A stretch of 64,000 bases of DNA from Atrichornis clamosus (GCA_013400975.1 WBMZ01014017.1:1-64000); one strand, 5' to 3'; positions 1 through 14,782 are shown, counted from the stretch's first letter. Program-made: numbers and translations. The notes: a model not told the origin generated them from the letters alone.

Positions 1-3000
1 GGCGTGGCCAGGAGCCGGGCAGGACGCGCTGCTGGGGAAGGTAGAGGGGAGCCAGCCCCTCTGCTGAGTGCAGCCAGGCAGGGGAGTCTGGCCAGTCCTT
101 GCTAACAAGGAAAACCAGCTGAGGTACAGGGAGGTGTGCAGAGCCCAGAAAGAAAATTGCTTTGCATTTTAGCTAGAAGGAAAATCTCCTCATCAGTTAA
201 GTAGTCTGTAAGGAGCTGGTTGTTAGCATGCTCATGCTATCCCACATATCATACTTCCCTCTAAGTATCCCTCATCCTTTCTACTTGTGCTTTCTGCTCA
301 GAACAGGGATTTGTTTTCTTGCTCACCCTGTTGCTCCTGCATCCCTGTCAGCATCCCCTGCCTGCATCTCATTCCCCACAGCAACTATGAGCACCAGGTA
401 CCTGAAGAGCAAGAAGTGATTCTGTGGGAGGATGTTCAAGGAAGTTAGGTGTATCTTCAGCCTTGCTGCAGTTAGAATTCAAAAGTGCTTATTCCTGCCA
501 GCTGATCCAACTTGCCTTACCTCCTACCCTCCGGAAATGTTCCCCCAGACTAGTGTTATCAACCCAATTAACATTTCAAAATTCTCAGCTTGCAGGTGCT
601 GGTTTCAGAAAAGCAATCTTGTACAATGTTGAGCAATCCAGTTGGCATAAATTTGTTCTTAATCCCCTGTTCAAGCTGCAGACTGAAATATGCTTTTTTT
701 CTTTTCAGTATTGTGTACAAAGTAAATAATCCTGCACAGCACAGGCTGCATTAAAGATAATGATGCCAAAATTGGTTTGTTTTTCTCTCTTATGCACGTC
801 AGGAATTTGCAGTTCCTTTGCACACAATTTCTCCTCCTACAGTTTGGGTATTTTTAGCTGTTTGATTTAGCTGGTACTGCTATGGTTGCTGCCAAGGGGT
901 GAGAGCCCCAAATCCCACTGCCCACTTTCCCCAGGTGTCAAAGATATCCATCTTCTTTGCAAAAAGGAGTACATTAAAGTTTGACTTGAAATTAAGAGTG
1001 TCTGCAGCTTGTGAGCAGGAGAGGTGGCTTTGCCTGGAAGTATCTGAACAGACTTGTGGTGATCCATTGCTTGCAACAACCCTGACATCGCAAGCGGGGA
1101 TGTGGCTGATGGTGCCATGGGGCAGTGCAGTGACAGGGGACGAGCTGGCATAGCCATGACCTAGGTACATACCCCGTGTGCTGGGTGGGCTGGGGCAGAC
1201 CTGTGGGGTGCTCTGAGCTGCTGCAGTGGCAGCAGGAGGGTGCTGGAGGCAGTGTGCTTAATGCTGGTTGAAGGAGAGCTGGTCATTGGCACAGTCATAC
1301 CGTTGACACTCCCCTGCCCGTGTGGAATATTGCTTGTCTTCCCTCAGTCTGCCAACCTTGCTCTAGTTAATCCCAGATACCTTCTTTTCCCCAAAAGACA
1401 TGTCTTACCCAGGACCTTCCCCTTCCTTGTAACTCGGTCAGGACTGGGTATGCCAAGGTACTTGCATGCACCACATGCCTCAGCTGCTTCTTGTTTTACC
1501 TCACCCTGTAATCTAAAAGCCCAGGTAACACATCTTTCTCTTCCCTATTCCTGGACTGTTCCTAACCATCTTTCCTTTAACGGACACTGGGAAACACTGG
1601 CCAGTGTTTTCAAAACTGAGCATCTGCTGCAGCTGTTCATCCTTTCTGGAAATCGACAGATGTCAAGGTATAGATTCAGACACCTGATTTTAGGAAAACC
1701 CCTGGTTCCAATGTGAATCTTTGGCATTGTGTGAATAGTTATTTTTATATATTGTTTCCAAAGCCCACAACTTGTGTTGGCAGTCAGTGCTCTCAAATGC
1801 AGGGAGCTGACTGGCAGCCTGAAACAAAGGGACAAAATCAATAACATAAGCTTCATGTGCCCAAGGAGAGTCACGTCCATGTTGTTTCATCCAACTTGAC
1901 ATAAAGACAGAATTGCTCATCAGTGGTGTTTCCAATTTCAGGGAAAGAGGCTTTGACAGAATTCATTAGAGCCTGTCTAAGAAATTATAGGATGTTATAC
2001 ATAATACGTTTATGTTTTTATAAAGGAAAGTGATGGAGTGTATTTCTCATGGATGTTACTTTTCTGTTATTGGACTATTTAAGATCACTTTCTAGCAAGA
2101 GAGACCTTTGCACTTTGATCTGTTCCTGCCCGAAACAGAGACTACTTAGGGATGCAGAGAGGACATTTGCCCCTGGCCATCTTTTATTGTCACCTGCTGA
2201 CTTTTTACGGGTGTTTGCTCAGTGGGAAGTGTGGTTTGGGTGCCAGCCCTGCTCAGACAGCCAAGCATTGCCTGCAGTATTCATTTCTGCAACCCAGTGC
2301 TACTGATGTGCAGCTGCTGCCCAAGCAGTGCAGAGGACACTAAAGCATGGCATTCTCATCAGTAATTCCAGGCTTCGTGTTGGACTAGGTATGTATTAGC
2401 TCCCATTTGTAAAGATATGGCTGTGAGCAATGGGGGATAGAGGTTTGATCATTCCAGGCACGTTACTCAGCAATGGCTGTTACCCGTGGCCTTGGATGCT
2501 TCCTGTGAGCTGGGAAGAGCAAGAGGCTGTTTGAACCTATGGAGTGTCCTTATACTGTTTTGCTAGCCAAGGAGTTTGGCTGTCATAAACACTGACATCT
2601 GTTATTTCCAGATGTGTTATAAAGCAAAATTAGAATGGGTTTGGGTCGGTATATCTGTGAAAGAAAGCTCTGATGCTTAAGTATTTATAAAAAGTATGCA
2701 ACTTTCAAAATTAGCCCTAAGACCTCTATATGTAATAAACTAAAAAAAGTGTTAATTATTACATTTCTGCAAACTTAGAAAACAAACAAAAGAGCCTTTC
2801 TGGCCAGGTGCTGCCATTGCCAAATATGCGTTTCAGTTAAACTTTGCTGTGTTTACATTTCTAGATAATAAAATTCTTTGGTTTATGAACTGCCAGAAGA
2901 TAGAAAGATGAGATTAAAGAATCAGATTTGATAAGGCTTGTTGTAAAGTAAAGGTAATAATGAAACAATGCCTAGTTAATCAATTTTCTAGTTATTAATG

Positions 3001-6000
3001 TATTTTGGAGAGGTTCAAGCTTTTATCAGCCTTTCTTGTCTTCTCTTTTCTTTGTAATGCGTCAGGGTATGTGTTTGCTATTAGATTCTTTCATTAATTT
3101 GATGAAGGATGAAGATGAGTATTCTGTTTTTGAGTATCTTCTTCAACAATGACAGTGACACAAAAGACAACAGTCTGCTTTGATTTCCACCTTCTGGAGA
3201 GTCCTTTTGTGGATAACATACATAAAATAATATTGCCAGGATGAAAATTTGGTGTACAGGGACCCCATTTGTAATGAACACAATTTTGGTGTAGCCACCC
3301 AGCTGTTCAGAATTCTCTTTGTTCATTCACTGGTCTGTGAGAAATTAAGAGTCTTATTTTAATCTTTCCACCTTGTTTTTGATAAACATGCCTGCAACAG
3401 CTTTTAAAAGAACCTTTTATGGTTTCTTTAGGATATTTCTGTTTGTTACCCCAGTGTCTCAGCATTTCATCATCTCCACCCAGTACTTCACAGTGTACTT
3501 GTTAGGTGCCATTATTTTATGGAAGAGAAACTTGAGGACAAAGTGACAAAAGCTATTGGTACAGGATTTTAGGACCCAAGCCAACAAGTGGATTGGTTGA
3601 ATCCTGTTTTTCTCCTTAGTCTGTCCTGTGTTTCCCTTTCCTCAGGCTATCCGGGTGTCTTGAGCTGCTAAGATCCAGGCTGTCTGCTCAAATCACTCCT
3701 AGCAGGATGCCTGCACATCCCATCTGCCAGCATGACATGAGTGTTTAGAGCTCCTTCAGGAAGGCTGCATCCAGCCAGTTTGCTGAAGCCTAGCACAGGA
3801 TGGCGGTGGGAACTGCTGACAGCTAAGCCTTGTGTATGTGTGTGCATTCATCTGTGCCAAGGTCTGCTCCAAAGAGTAAAGTGTAGCCAGAGTTTCTCCG
3901 GTGTAGCAACTTGAAGGTTTTTTCACACCCCTGACTGAAGCCATCTTGCACCTGCCAAAACATGATAGGAAATTTCCATAGCTGTATCATAAGATCTTTG
4001 AAAACTCAGATTGTTAGAGCCTTTTTAGCTGATTGGTTGTGCATGTATATTAGGTAGCCACATATGGTGGGTATCTCAAACAGTGAAGGCCATGAAGTAT
4101 TGCCACCCTATAAAATAGTACTTCCTGATGTTATTTTTCTGACATTTATGGAAGTAAACATTTTAAACATTCATGGAGTTTTTAACTTATAAATCTCACA
4201 ACACATACATGATTGGATATTTAGGGCTTAATTCAATTCCCAAAAAAGACCAAAAAATTTCTTTATTACCCTTGTTCCAGCCCTCAAAGCAAGTGTTGTC
4301 TATTGAAAGTAGACTAGATACTAATTTGGTCCCATAAAACCACAGATTGTTTCAACTTTCCTTGAGTTTCTGAATGAATAGATGATCAGATCCTGTGATG
4401 CTGCTCTCAGCCTCGTTGGTGATATGAAAGAGGCGCTTGTCCAGCCAGCTGTATAGCTGTGCCATTCTATTGTGGCCTGTAGTACACATGCTCTGCTCCT
4501 TTTTACTCTCTTTTTATTTTAATGCTCTGCAACAGGGTTGCACAAAGCTGAGTTGGCTTTTAAAACACAACTTCATTTTGCAGCTATATGTCTTGCCCAG
4601 TTTTCTTTTGTGCTGCCCATGGAACAAGGAGGCTGTGTGGTATCCGACACCAGGCTTTTTCCAGTGATTTATTAACTGTGTCAGAATAGCTGTTGTGAAT
4701 GCTGGGAAGCTCTTGCGTATTGTGACAGTCGATATTGATTATGACAGTTCGTAGACTCCAGTACATTGTCAGACAGTGGATCGCATTTTGTCTTCTTACT
4801 ATACATGCCATGGGCTGTAGATCATAGTGTTTTCTTAAAAAAAGGACCCATTGTCCAGCATTCTGACTGGTATGAGAGAACTTCTTTAGCATATTGTGCA
4901 ACAAATAGCAAAATAGTTCAGACACCCTATGGGACAAACCAGCAAATGTCTTTAGGAAAAAAAAATGTGAGTAGTTTGTTGTGGCCTCTGAGGGGAATGA
5001 GCTGTGCAGTTGATAGATGTGGGTAAACTGGTCTGAGGATGCCATTTATGAAAAGACTGGCATCTTATATTGTCTGCTGGTCAGAAATCCACAGACTGTG
5101 TGGGAAGAGTTTGCAATGACAGTTTTGCCTACCAATCATTTGTAGAGGATGCTTTGGGTCTTGATGGAAGCTGAGACTACACATTTCTAGAATGACTCTT
5201 AGGAAGAGAACATAAAGATTTTTGCAAACTTGGGGGAAAACAAAAGCTGGTATGTGATCTTCTGTGATGGGCACACAGAATCATAAAATTGTTTAATTTG
5301 GGAAAGACCTTTAAGATTATCAAGTCCAACCATAAACCGATCATTGCCAAGCCCACCATGAAACCATGTCCCTAAGTGCAACATCTACACATCTTTTAAA
5401 TACCTCCAGGAATGATGACTCCACCACTTCCCTGGGCAGCCTGTGCCAATGCCTGACTACCCTTTTGGTGAAGAAATTTTTCCTCATAACCCAATCTAAG
5501 CCTCCTCTGGAGCAACCTCAGGCCATTTCCTCTTGTCCTGTGACTTGTTACCTGGGAGAAGTGAAACAGAGCACCCCAAACAATGACCTCTCATGACTGG
5601 TTTCAGCCAGGCAGTAGTTAAAGTATCACACAGGAGAAAAGATTTTTCTCTTTGCCTAAAAGGTTCTTCAGTGGAGAAAAAAGGTTAGCAGCTGAGCTTT
5701 TACAGACAACTTGATATGAGGAGGGAGTCCAAAGCCATTTGGTTAATTATGCTGCTGTAATTTACTATATTGCTGCTATAATACTGGAGGAAAAATCTTT
5801 CAACAATAAATTTCTTTTTAAAACAAAACAACGCTTGAGATGAAGTGGTGACAGTGAATAGAAAAAAAAATCATCTTGATTTTTCTGTTCTATTTCTGCA
5901 TGACCATAATGGGTCATAAAGTTACACTTTGTGATAGCAAACCTTAGCAAAATGGCATTTAGTAGTCTATGTTGTTAGAACTTTGATCTCATACTGCGTT

Positions 6001-7341
6001 TAGAGTGATTCAAATGCAGTTCCTGATGCATTTTTACCTTGATGTGATTCAAAATCAATTTCTGCACATACCTTGTGGTTTAATTGAAATAAATCTAATA
6101 GCAGGTTATTTGCATAATGATTCTTTCTGGAATACTTCAGGTCAAGACTGTGGCACTGAGCTGGGATGTAGGAGAACTGGACGCAGTTCCTAACCCCACT
6201 CTGGGCCACTCAAACCAGTTCATCTTTCTCATGAGATGAACTCATCCCCATTTCTGATTGCTTGCTTACACTATGAGATCTTTCAGAAGGAACATTTCCT
6301 ATCAGAAGCTACTCTTAATCTCTCTGGGGATTTCTAGATGCTGCTCTAATACTAACCATATTTTCTGTAATGTGATCTGTATTTTAATGAGTCCCTAATG
6401 TTAGCAAGGAGACAGATTTAAAGTGATTTGATTTCAGTGATGATGCAACTTCCCATTGCACACTTGCATTGAAGTTGGATTAAATTTAGCACTCACTGTG
6501 TGATAATTATGTTCCATAATGACAGAATGATCTAGAGTTTGTACATTCACAGCACTACTGTAAGCCTCAGGGTGTACTGAAGTTTTACAGTGGCATCTCT
6601 CAGTCCAGTGTCAGGTATTAGTGCTATATTTTTATAATTATGGATTTAATTGCAGAACAGGCACAGCAGCATCAAAAATGCCTTAAAGGAAGGATAAAAT
6701 GGAAGAGTTTTTAAATGTCTGCTTTTCACTGCAGGCATATTTTATTTAATATTTTTTCTAATATTCATAAAATATTTTGAAGAAGTTACATGTGAGGAAT
6801 GAAGAAGTTCCAGTGTTGAAATGTGAAGACTCTTTTCCTTAGATTACTTTTATGTGAAGCTCTGGTCAGAATTCTCTGTCTGTGCATAGTTCTGGCTCCT
6901 TAAGCCTGAGACCACACCTGAAGAAGATAATTTTGATATTGTGCTGTGAAAAGCAACAGCTTCCCAGCACCATTTGTAGACTATCAGTCGCTATCATGGC
7001 AGTCCCCTTCCTCTTGGCTTCCCCTTGGCCATCATGGGGCCCTCAGACTGTTTCCTCACTAGCCTGTGCTAGTCATTTGCCTGGGAACTTCTCCAGGTGT
7101 TTTGGCCTCTTTTAAGGTGTCTTGGGTTCTTTGAGTTACAGTCCTTAAGAAATTTTATTTTGTTTTCCTGAGTAAGGCATTGGTATTCACTGCAGAAGGT
7201 GAATGCGTTCCCCTCTCTCATCCCAGTACCCTGAACGGCCTCGCAGATCTGTTCTATCTTCAGGAGACTGTGGGAGCCTCCTTATCCGTAGGTTGAAGCC
7301 TGCCCTCTGATATCGCTGTTATCTTTCTCTCTTCCCTTCAG
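1..7341 (+). other. CELSR1: Intron 1, 3' part (phase 1)
   Basis: Noncoding sequence upstream of the first visible exon. The polypyrimidine tract and AG acceptor at 7340-7341 close the intron. The only repeat I recognise is a CR1 3' fragment at about 5275-5565 on the - strand. The first 230 bases are fairly GC rich, but I see no exon in them. The reading frames here (for example 1240-1716 + and 4584-5045 -) show no domain, no coherent splicing and no family resemblance, so I treat them as chance. The 5' end of the intron lies outside the window. Confidence 0.85.
5275..5565 (-). mobile_element. CR1 LINE 3' fragment
   Basis: The reverse complement ends in the CR1-type tail (an ATTTTATGATTCTG-like octamer end). 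On the + strand it begins with CAGAATCATAAAATTG and continues through the usual antisense landmarks: a GGGAAAGACCTTTAAGATTATC segment (seen in pieces), AAGTCCAACC, CTGGGCAGCCTGTGCCAATG and CCTCTTGTCCTGTGACTTG. About 290 bp of the 3' end remain. The element is 5' truncated, as nearly all avian CR1 copies are. It is moderately diverged and carries no intact reverse transcriptase frame. The upstream limit near 5565 is approximate. Confidence 0.9.
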
Positions 7342-7980
7342 ATGGCGTTCACAGTGTCACTGCGGTCTGCACCCTGCGTGTCACCATCATCACAGATGAC
7401 ATGCTCACCAACAGCATCACGGTGCGGCTGGAGAACATGTCCCAGGAGAGGTTCCTTTCTCCCCTCCTGTCCCTGTTTGTGGAGGGCGTGGCAACTGTAC
7501 TCTCCACTGCCAAGGACGGCATCTTTGTTTTCAACATCCAGAACGACACAGATGTCAGCTCCAACATCCTGAATGTGACCTTCTCAGCCTTGCTCCCTGG
7601 TGGCATTCGAAACAAGTTCTTCCCCTCTGAGGACCTGCAGGAGCAGATCTACCTCAACAGGACGCTGCTGACCATGATTTCGACGCAGAGGGTGCTGCCC
7701 TTCGATGACAACATCTGCTTGCGGGAGCCCTGTGAGAATTACATGAAGTGTGTCTCTGTCCTGAAGTTTGACAGCTCGGCCCCGTTCATCAGCTCCAACA
7801 CCGTCCTGTTCCGCCCCATCCACCCCATCAATGGGCTGCGGTGCCGGTGCCCCCCGGGCTTCACGGGGGACTACTGTGAGACGGAAATTGACCTGTGCTA
7901 CTCCAACCCTTGCGGGAGCAATGGGCTGTGTCGAAGCCGAGAAGGGGGCTACACTTGTGAGTGCTACGAGGACTACACTG
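7342..7980 (+). CDS. CELSR1: CELSR1 exon 2: cadherin end, Flamingo box, EGF-like 1-2
   Basis: The exon is 639 nt, phase 1 to 1, with acceptor CTTCCCTTCAG and donor G|GTATGT. The first two bases complete a split Asp codon, and the frame then reads GVHSVTAVCTLRVTIITDD. The first ~120 residues cover the end of the cadherin region and the membrane-proximal Flamingo-box segment, with four N-glycosylation sequons (NMS, NDT, NVT, NRT). EGF-like 1 runs from about 7716 (CLREPC) to 7877 (DYCETE). EGF-like 2 starts at 7896 (CYSNPC) and finishes in the next exon. All the expected EGF cysteines are present. In the mature receptor this part links the homophilic cadherin array to the EGF/laminin-G stalk. 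Reading past the donor reaches a stop within eight codons, which supports the exon end. The near match to mammalian CELSR1 makes this call very secure. Confidence 0.97.
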
Positions 7981-10900
7981 GTATGTGTTTATCTTATCTT
8001 TGACCCATGATTTATGTGGTAGACCATCAGCCAGGCCAGCGCTGTGTCAAGCTGAAATTGCTGACATTCTTAGTCACAGGGAGAAAAACTCCCTGTGGTG
8101 CTGCCTTGTAGTCAGGAGAAGGCTTGTGAGTGTCACACGTCACTTAGGGTGAGTCCCATATCTTTGAATGCATGGTGGTAGGAACCATGCCTTGCTCCAG
8201 GTCATGCAGGGGGACTGTCAGCTGCTGAAGGGATTTGCACTGTGTGAATTTCGGCTCAAAATGCTTTATGTAAATGTCTTTCTTCTATCTGGAAGGAAAA
8301 AGGGGGGACACATCTCGTGGTTCATGGGTTTGCATGTGAACACCTTCCAGGCTCCTTCACATACCAGGGCATAGTGTGGATGCAGAGCCTCGGTGGCAGG
8401 TCCTAAACCCTTGGTCATCAGTCAGCACAGAGCATTAGCATTGTTCTAGTTCCCAAAAAGCTGGAATAATACACACGCAAGGGAAGTACTGCAAGTCAGC
8501 TCTGGTTTGTAAATGTCCAGATAAAACTCCAGAAGGATGTAGCTGCTTCCAGGCCTGTCTCCATGACCTGCTGGAACATATTTTGCCAACATCATGGACT
8601 TGACAGCTAATAAAGATCAAAGTGCTGCTTCTCAAATACTCCTGAAGAAGAATATTAGGTGAATGTTTTCTGGTGCTTCAGTGAAGTCAGTGGGATTATT
8701 TATGTATTTGAAATTGCACACGCATTTAAGCATCCTGCACTGATGTTCTGCCAGCTGTAATTTATGCTGACAGCTCAGCAATGTCTGCTGTGACCGCTGC
8801 AAACAAGGGGTGAAGCAGAGGAGGCTGGTTCCCTACACTGCGTCTCGCTGCTGAAGTTATAAAAAATTGAAAACATAAATTATTTAAGTTTTGATGTAAA
8901 AAAAGTCTAGATTATGTGGATCCAGCCCTCCAGGTGGAAGGGATTTCCTTCAGTTTCTGTGGCTTTTGCCTTGGGGCTGTCATCAAAAATGTGGCTGTGG
9001 AAGGAGCCAGGAGTTAGAGAACAGGGACACAGCAGCAAGGGACATAGCAGCAAGGGAACTGAGCTTTTCCCAGCATGCAGGACAGGAGACACTCCCTGAA
9101 ATATGTGCAGGGTTAAGGGCAGCAGGATCTTTCTAAGAAGATGTGGACAAATTTTTTGCCTGGTGGGAGAAACCCTGAATAGAGCTGTGAGATGGTTGGG
9201 ATATTTGGTTTTCATTGAGGAGCCATTTTGCTGCCAGGCTTCTCATGAATGACTTCCACAGTGAAATACATTATAAAGTCCATTATCCATTAATACACGA
9301 TACATACAGAATTGGGCATCACAAAATAGATTTTATGGTCAGTAGATTTCATTAAAAATATTTGCGTACTATTATACTCTAAATAGGAATACTTAGAAGT
9401 AGCAAGTTTCATTAAACAAAGATATGCATATAAAGGGAGTTAATTCATCCATGTTTTAGGTTTTGGAGTGACATGCATTCCATCACATTTCTAGAGTCTC
9501 TTGCTAGATATCTTCAATAAAAAAGGCTAAATGTACTTTTAAAATGAAAGAGAATAAGCTTATATTAATAATTGATGAACATGTTTAATACTTAATGCTG
9601 TAGTCAGAACTGACACAGTACATATTTTGAAGAGAAGCACCATATTATTCATAGACAAAGAAAGATTTGATCTGTAACTGTATTTTCAGTGCATAGTTAT
9701 TGAGTTAAAAATTAACTGTCCTGCTGCCAGGATATTAAAGTGATCAGAAGTTAGGGAGTGAGCACTGCTTATAGCTTTGCTGTCTTTAGGTTTCAGAGTT
9801 AACTACACTTGAGTGAAACACATTCTTCTTTGGAATGACAGTTTGCATTCAGGTTGGTCAGGGAAAAACACTTCCAACCATGATCAAGAGGGCTCTCGAA
9901 TGCTTAATCCCACAAATTGATACAAATATGATTGAATATGTCTGTTTTATTGCTGAATGAATACAGTAGAAATTTTGTATCTGCTCTGTGATTGGTTTAG
10001 GTTACGTTAAGGACTGCTGAGTCCTTTAGGTTCCATGTTGCATGACGCTGTTTTGTTCATCAAACCCAACACATCTACCCACATACGGTGGCCATTAGTT
10101 GGTTGATTTTCATCCCTTTTACAGAGCAAGGTTGAAACTGTTATCAACAAGTAATCTATTACTAGAAATATTTTATGAAGATACATTATTGAACTTTGTC
10201 CCAATCTCCTTTAAGAATTAAGATTTTAGTACTTTCTTTAAATATGTTCATGTCCTTTTGCAAATTCAGTTTATATCTATTAATCATAATACTGTGTTTT
10301 CAACTTGTATGTAAATTTATTGTTTACAGCAACCCAAATTTTATGTCTATTTGGTATGTAAATAGCATAGGTTGGTTTCAATAGCAGCACTGTATATTGG
10401 CTCATGGAATGCAGATGTCATAAATCGGAATGATCAGAGAATTGATAAGTCTGAAGGCTGGAAGATTATGGTATTACTGAAATTTTATCATGGTACTGAC
10501 TTGGTGTAGTAACATACCAGTATGAGGTACATAAAAATCTTTGAATTAATTGTAAAAGATGAAATATGAATGGTAATAGTCAATGAAATGCAGCCTGCTT
10601 TGGGACCTCTCATGTTTCCATTTCCCATTCAAGAGCCTATGTAGAAAAATAATTATAAGAAAATACTAAGATCTGTCATCTCTCTGGGGAGATAGGCTGC
10701 AATTTGATGAGAAATCACCTCACAATCATAACCCTGTACGGAATCTATCTGACTGGTCACCTGCTACAAATATAGCATTTATTTCCTGTACAAGATAATT
10801 ATGTCCTATCTTAATAGGATGGAATTTCCCTCCATTTTTCCACCCTGCTTTGAAGCCCCCCATTTGTTTTGATGTAATTGTTAGTCATTTATACATGATG

Positions 10901-13900
10901 AAAGTTTCTCTGTCTTCAGGAGTCTTCTGTTACTGGCACAAAGGTAAACTGAGCTTCTGCAAGGTATTTCTGAAACCTGATTACTGGCTAGGCTGGGGTA
11001 ATTTTGAATTAACTTCACTTCCTGTGATGTAAGGAGGTGAGTGAAGTACATATATTTTTTATCATATTTTTTCAGACTAACAACCCCTTTAACTCTTTTT
11101 CTTTATATATACATTTGTATAGAGAAGTGAACAATGGACGCACTAATAGTCGTGCCATTGATGGCAGAAAGCTGTGTGCATAGCTAAAGGATTAAAGGAT
11201 GTAATTTATATTAATCAAACAAATTTAATGAACACTGTGTAGAGCCTGTGCAATTTTTCCAGCTTTATTTCGTGTATTTTTGAGTGCTGCAGAAGGAGCT
11301 GAGATGAGCTATAGGTGAAGGCTTAGACACAGGTGGAGTGATCTGTACTCACCTGGGGGCAGCCCCCTGAAGAGCAAATGCCTCATGTCATGCACACCTG
11401 TTTTGGAGGCATGGATGCCACAGCAGTTCCCGACTGAACTGTGCTTCCAGCCCCATCCTGGTGCCTCCTAGGGAGCATAACACTGTGGTCATAAGGCACC
11501 ACCTTTCTGGGTGTGAAAGCCCACGATTCCTGCCGTGCCACGAGTGGTTGCCTCCTGCCCTCGCTGGGTCCTCCAGCAGAGCTATGCCCACAGCCCTTCT
11601 GCTCAGCAGCCACCAAGACTGCTCTCCTCTGTGGTCATGCTCCTTAAAAGCAAAATTTCATTGACAGAGAACAAAAGCATTCTAATGGAAAAAAAACCAA
11701 AACGAGCTCCTGGAACAAAGAAGAGATTTAATGTGTCCACAGTTCTCCTTAGCATTATCACATTCCCTTTGCCTCCTTTGCTATGTAACCCCTAGCAAGG
11801 AGCAGTCTGTAGGGGAAAAAGATCATCAGAGAACTTCCATATCCTCTGCATCTCTCCTTGGATTTCACTTCAGAGAGGGGAGAAATCTTATGTGGTTGTA
11901 AATCTTCTAGTAATCAAATACAGCAATTAGAGATCTTTCACGTGTTATACATTTTTTTCTCCTAATTTGTATTTGTGATACCACATTGACATGAGGAATC
12001 GTGACATCTAATGTGCCTGCTGTGAATTCTCACTTTATGTCATGAGAAGGTAATTATAGCTGGTTTCTCAGCATCCTGCCAGAAGTCCCTGTTCGTATTG
12101 CTCAGTACGTTCTCAGTGTTTTGCTCTTGCAAACATAGAACATAAAAGTAAATGTGAAGATATCCTTCTGCATTATGTTTACTTATATCCATTCTTCAGA
12201 TATTCTTCTTAATTTCCCAGCTTGGTCTGATACCAGATTCTCATTTTTCAGGCCAGAGAGATTTATTTCAGGGAATTTCAGCTTTCAGGTAGAGAAATCT
12301 GGCAGCCACAGCAATCATAATGAGTGTTTTATCTTGGGCAAGAAGGTCTGAAATTCCACTCTCAGTTGCACTTCTGCAGCTCCGCTGGACCAGTGGGATC
12401 ACAGGTGTGTAACAGCCAAATCCTGTACAGCAAATCTAAATTTGATTCCTTCAGGTTCCTTGCTGCATCTTTAACCCCTTGTTCAGCTTATGAAAGGGCA
12501 TGTTTTTGTGACAGTAAGGCTGAACAAAAATTATCCTTACAGGGTTGTGGGGCTTTGACAGCACTTTCAAGCAGCTGTAACCAAGTTTTTCTTTAATACA
12601 AAACACCAAATAAGAAATTCTGTCAATCACAGACATTGCCATGAATGTAGGGACATTGTCCATGCCATGCCACATGACAGTTTCACCTCTCTGATAATTC
12701 ATTCAAATGGTGATGCAACACCGTGAAGGTACTGAAATATTTTGTATCATTGCTGCCTTAACAGTATCCTTTAGTCTAGGTCTTTGAAGATATGTTACTG
12801 GATTTCAGGTGCTTTTATATAATAAAGAGATGAAAACCTAGGCAAGGTCTAACGCTATTAAAAAAGTATATTCAATTTTAAGAGTTTAAATATAATTACA
12901 GTTGTTAGAGTGCTGGGTGAATTTGAAGTCTTAAAAAGTTTTTATGAAGTTTTTCTGTTGATTTTGAATGTAGGAAAAGTTGAAGAAGAGTGCTGACTAT
13001 CAGTCTTTTAATAACTTTCATTGTTTTTCAGTGCCTCAGAGAATACCTGGTTGCCTTACCTTGCAGTTTCTGTATGGCAATACTGTGAGAAAACTTGTAG
13101 AGGGTGGTTGCATTCCAGTGAATGTCTGGATAGTGTTGGAGGTCTAGATATTTTTCTAAATTTTCTTCTTTTTCAGCAGTGTTATGCCATGCCGTTATTC
13201 TGATGTTTGTAGTGAAACTAGGCCTTCATAAATGCAGCACCACTTCCCTTTGATTGCTGTGGACCTGTGACTCTGCAGCTGTCTCCCTTGGATTTCAGAC
13301 CTGTCTCTCCTGAAAGAGAAAGGAAGAACATATGATCTGTGTGTAGAGGAAGAAAACAGGGTAAAAGTAGGGCTGGATCCAAAACTCACACTGGTGGCAT
13401 CCATAAATCCACCATAAATCTGTTGGGGCACGTGGCCTGTGCTTGTTCCAGAAGACAACTGAAAAAATAAAAACAGAGTAAAAAATTTCAGTCAAAGGCT
13501 GAAGTCTATTACTGTCACGTTTCTGTTGATTATATTCCTGTCCATGTCTGCCACCAAGTTACAGGAGATGAGTGTTGCAGATCTGGAGTTATATCAGATT
13601 CACAGGACTTGCTGAAGAGGTCTACCATTTCTATGGGTGGGTTTTTATCTGGAGCATGTGTCCTTCAGCTAATCTTCAACCTACACTCACTTGTCAGGAT
13701 GCAAAAAGCCTTTCCTAATTGGATTACTGTGGTGTATTTATTGACAGTTTAGTTCTCACATGGTGTACACAGCCTGCAACCTTCACAGCAATCTGCTATG
13801 CTTTTTCTTAAACCCAGGCGAAGAGTTTTATCGCATTACCCTCATCCTGATGTGCATAAACTAGCTACTGTTTAAAGTTCCATGGTTTCCCCTGTCATGT

Positions 13901-14461
13901 ACAAACCCTCCTCGCCCCTCACCCCAAGATGCTGCATGTGAGATGGTCTTGGGTTTAGCTGAACTGCTGCAAGTGCTGGGGGTTCAGATGCCTCTTCCGG
14001 AGCCTCGTGTCTTCCTTGCTGATAGAAATATTTGCACTGATCAAAGTCCTTTGCTGTCATGTGGAAACCTAGCTACAGACTTAATGTTGTGTTTGTTCTT
14101 TCTAATTAGTTGTAGAATTACTTGACAAGACTCATGTTCTTCCTGGGTGCTCCTGCAGTGGAGGCGTGATGGGTGGTGTGTAGAAGCAAGCAGCAGATCA
14201 CACACCAATGTAATCACTTAGCTCTGTTTTCAGGAGCTACCTCAGTAATTAATCTCCAATATACTTATGAATTCAGCTCTTCCAAACAGTTCAGGGTCTA
14301 GGAAATCCTCCTTACTGATTACAGCTTAGCTTCTTTTGCTTCTCCATAAGACAGCTGTGGGGCTTGCTTCTTCTTCCCTTCATTTAGCCACTCCCCTCAT
14401 TTGTCAGCTGAAGAGTGTATCACTCATGATTTTACACTTTCTCCCCAGATACAGATAATTA

Positions 14462-14477
14462 AAAAAAAAAAAAAAAG
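14462..14477 (+). repeat. Poly(A) tract
   Basis: An A run of about 16 bases inside intron 2. There is no retrogene body directly upstream that I can recognise, so it is more likely a simple tract than the tail of a processed pseudogene. Confidence 0.7.
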
Positions 14478-14782
14478 TAGTATGTAGCTAAAATTCAGTA
14501 TCCAGATAACTTGACCAGTAACCTGTTTCAGGATGGCTCCCTGCTTACAGATTTTTACACCTACTTGCTCTTAGTGCCCTTGGTGTCTGTGAGATCACGT
14601 TGGAATTTGGAGGAAAGACAGGTTCTTGGTTTTGGGCTGGATGGTGTGAAGTCAAGGCTTGCAGACATGAGAGGCCTGCGAGCACAGACTGCAGGGGGAT
14701 GGAGTTGCAGCTGTGGAGCAAGTGCTGCCCCAGCTCTTCTACCACGCAGGTGTTTGGTATTGAGTTCTGATGGCCAGGGATA

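Noticed and set aside
1240..1716. 158-codon + frame in intron 1
   Set aside because: No domain, no splice context, and not in frame with the upstream exon 1 join; judged chance.
4584..5045. 153-codon frame on the - strand in intron 1
   Set aside because: No recognisable protein family, and the sequence does not look like CR1 or retroviral coding sequence.
9023..9055. Short GGGACAYAGCAGCAA doublet
   Set aside because: Only two 15-bp units; too short to be informative.
14462..14477. Poly(A) run as a possible retrogene tail
   Set aside because: No spliced-gene-like sequence precedes it and no target duplication is evident.
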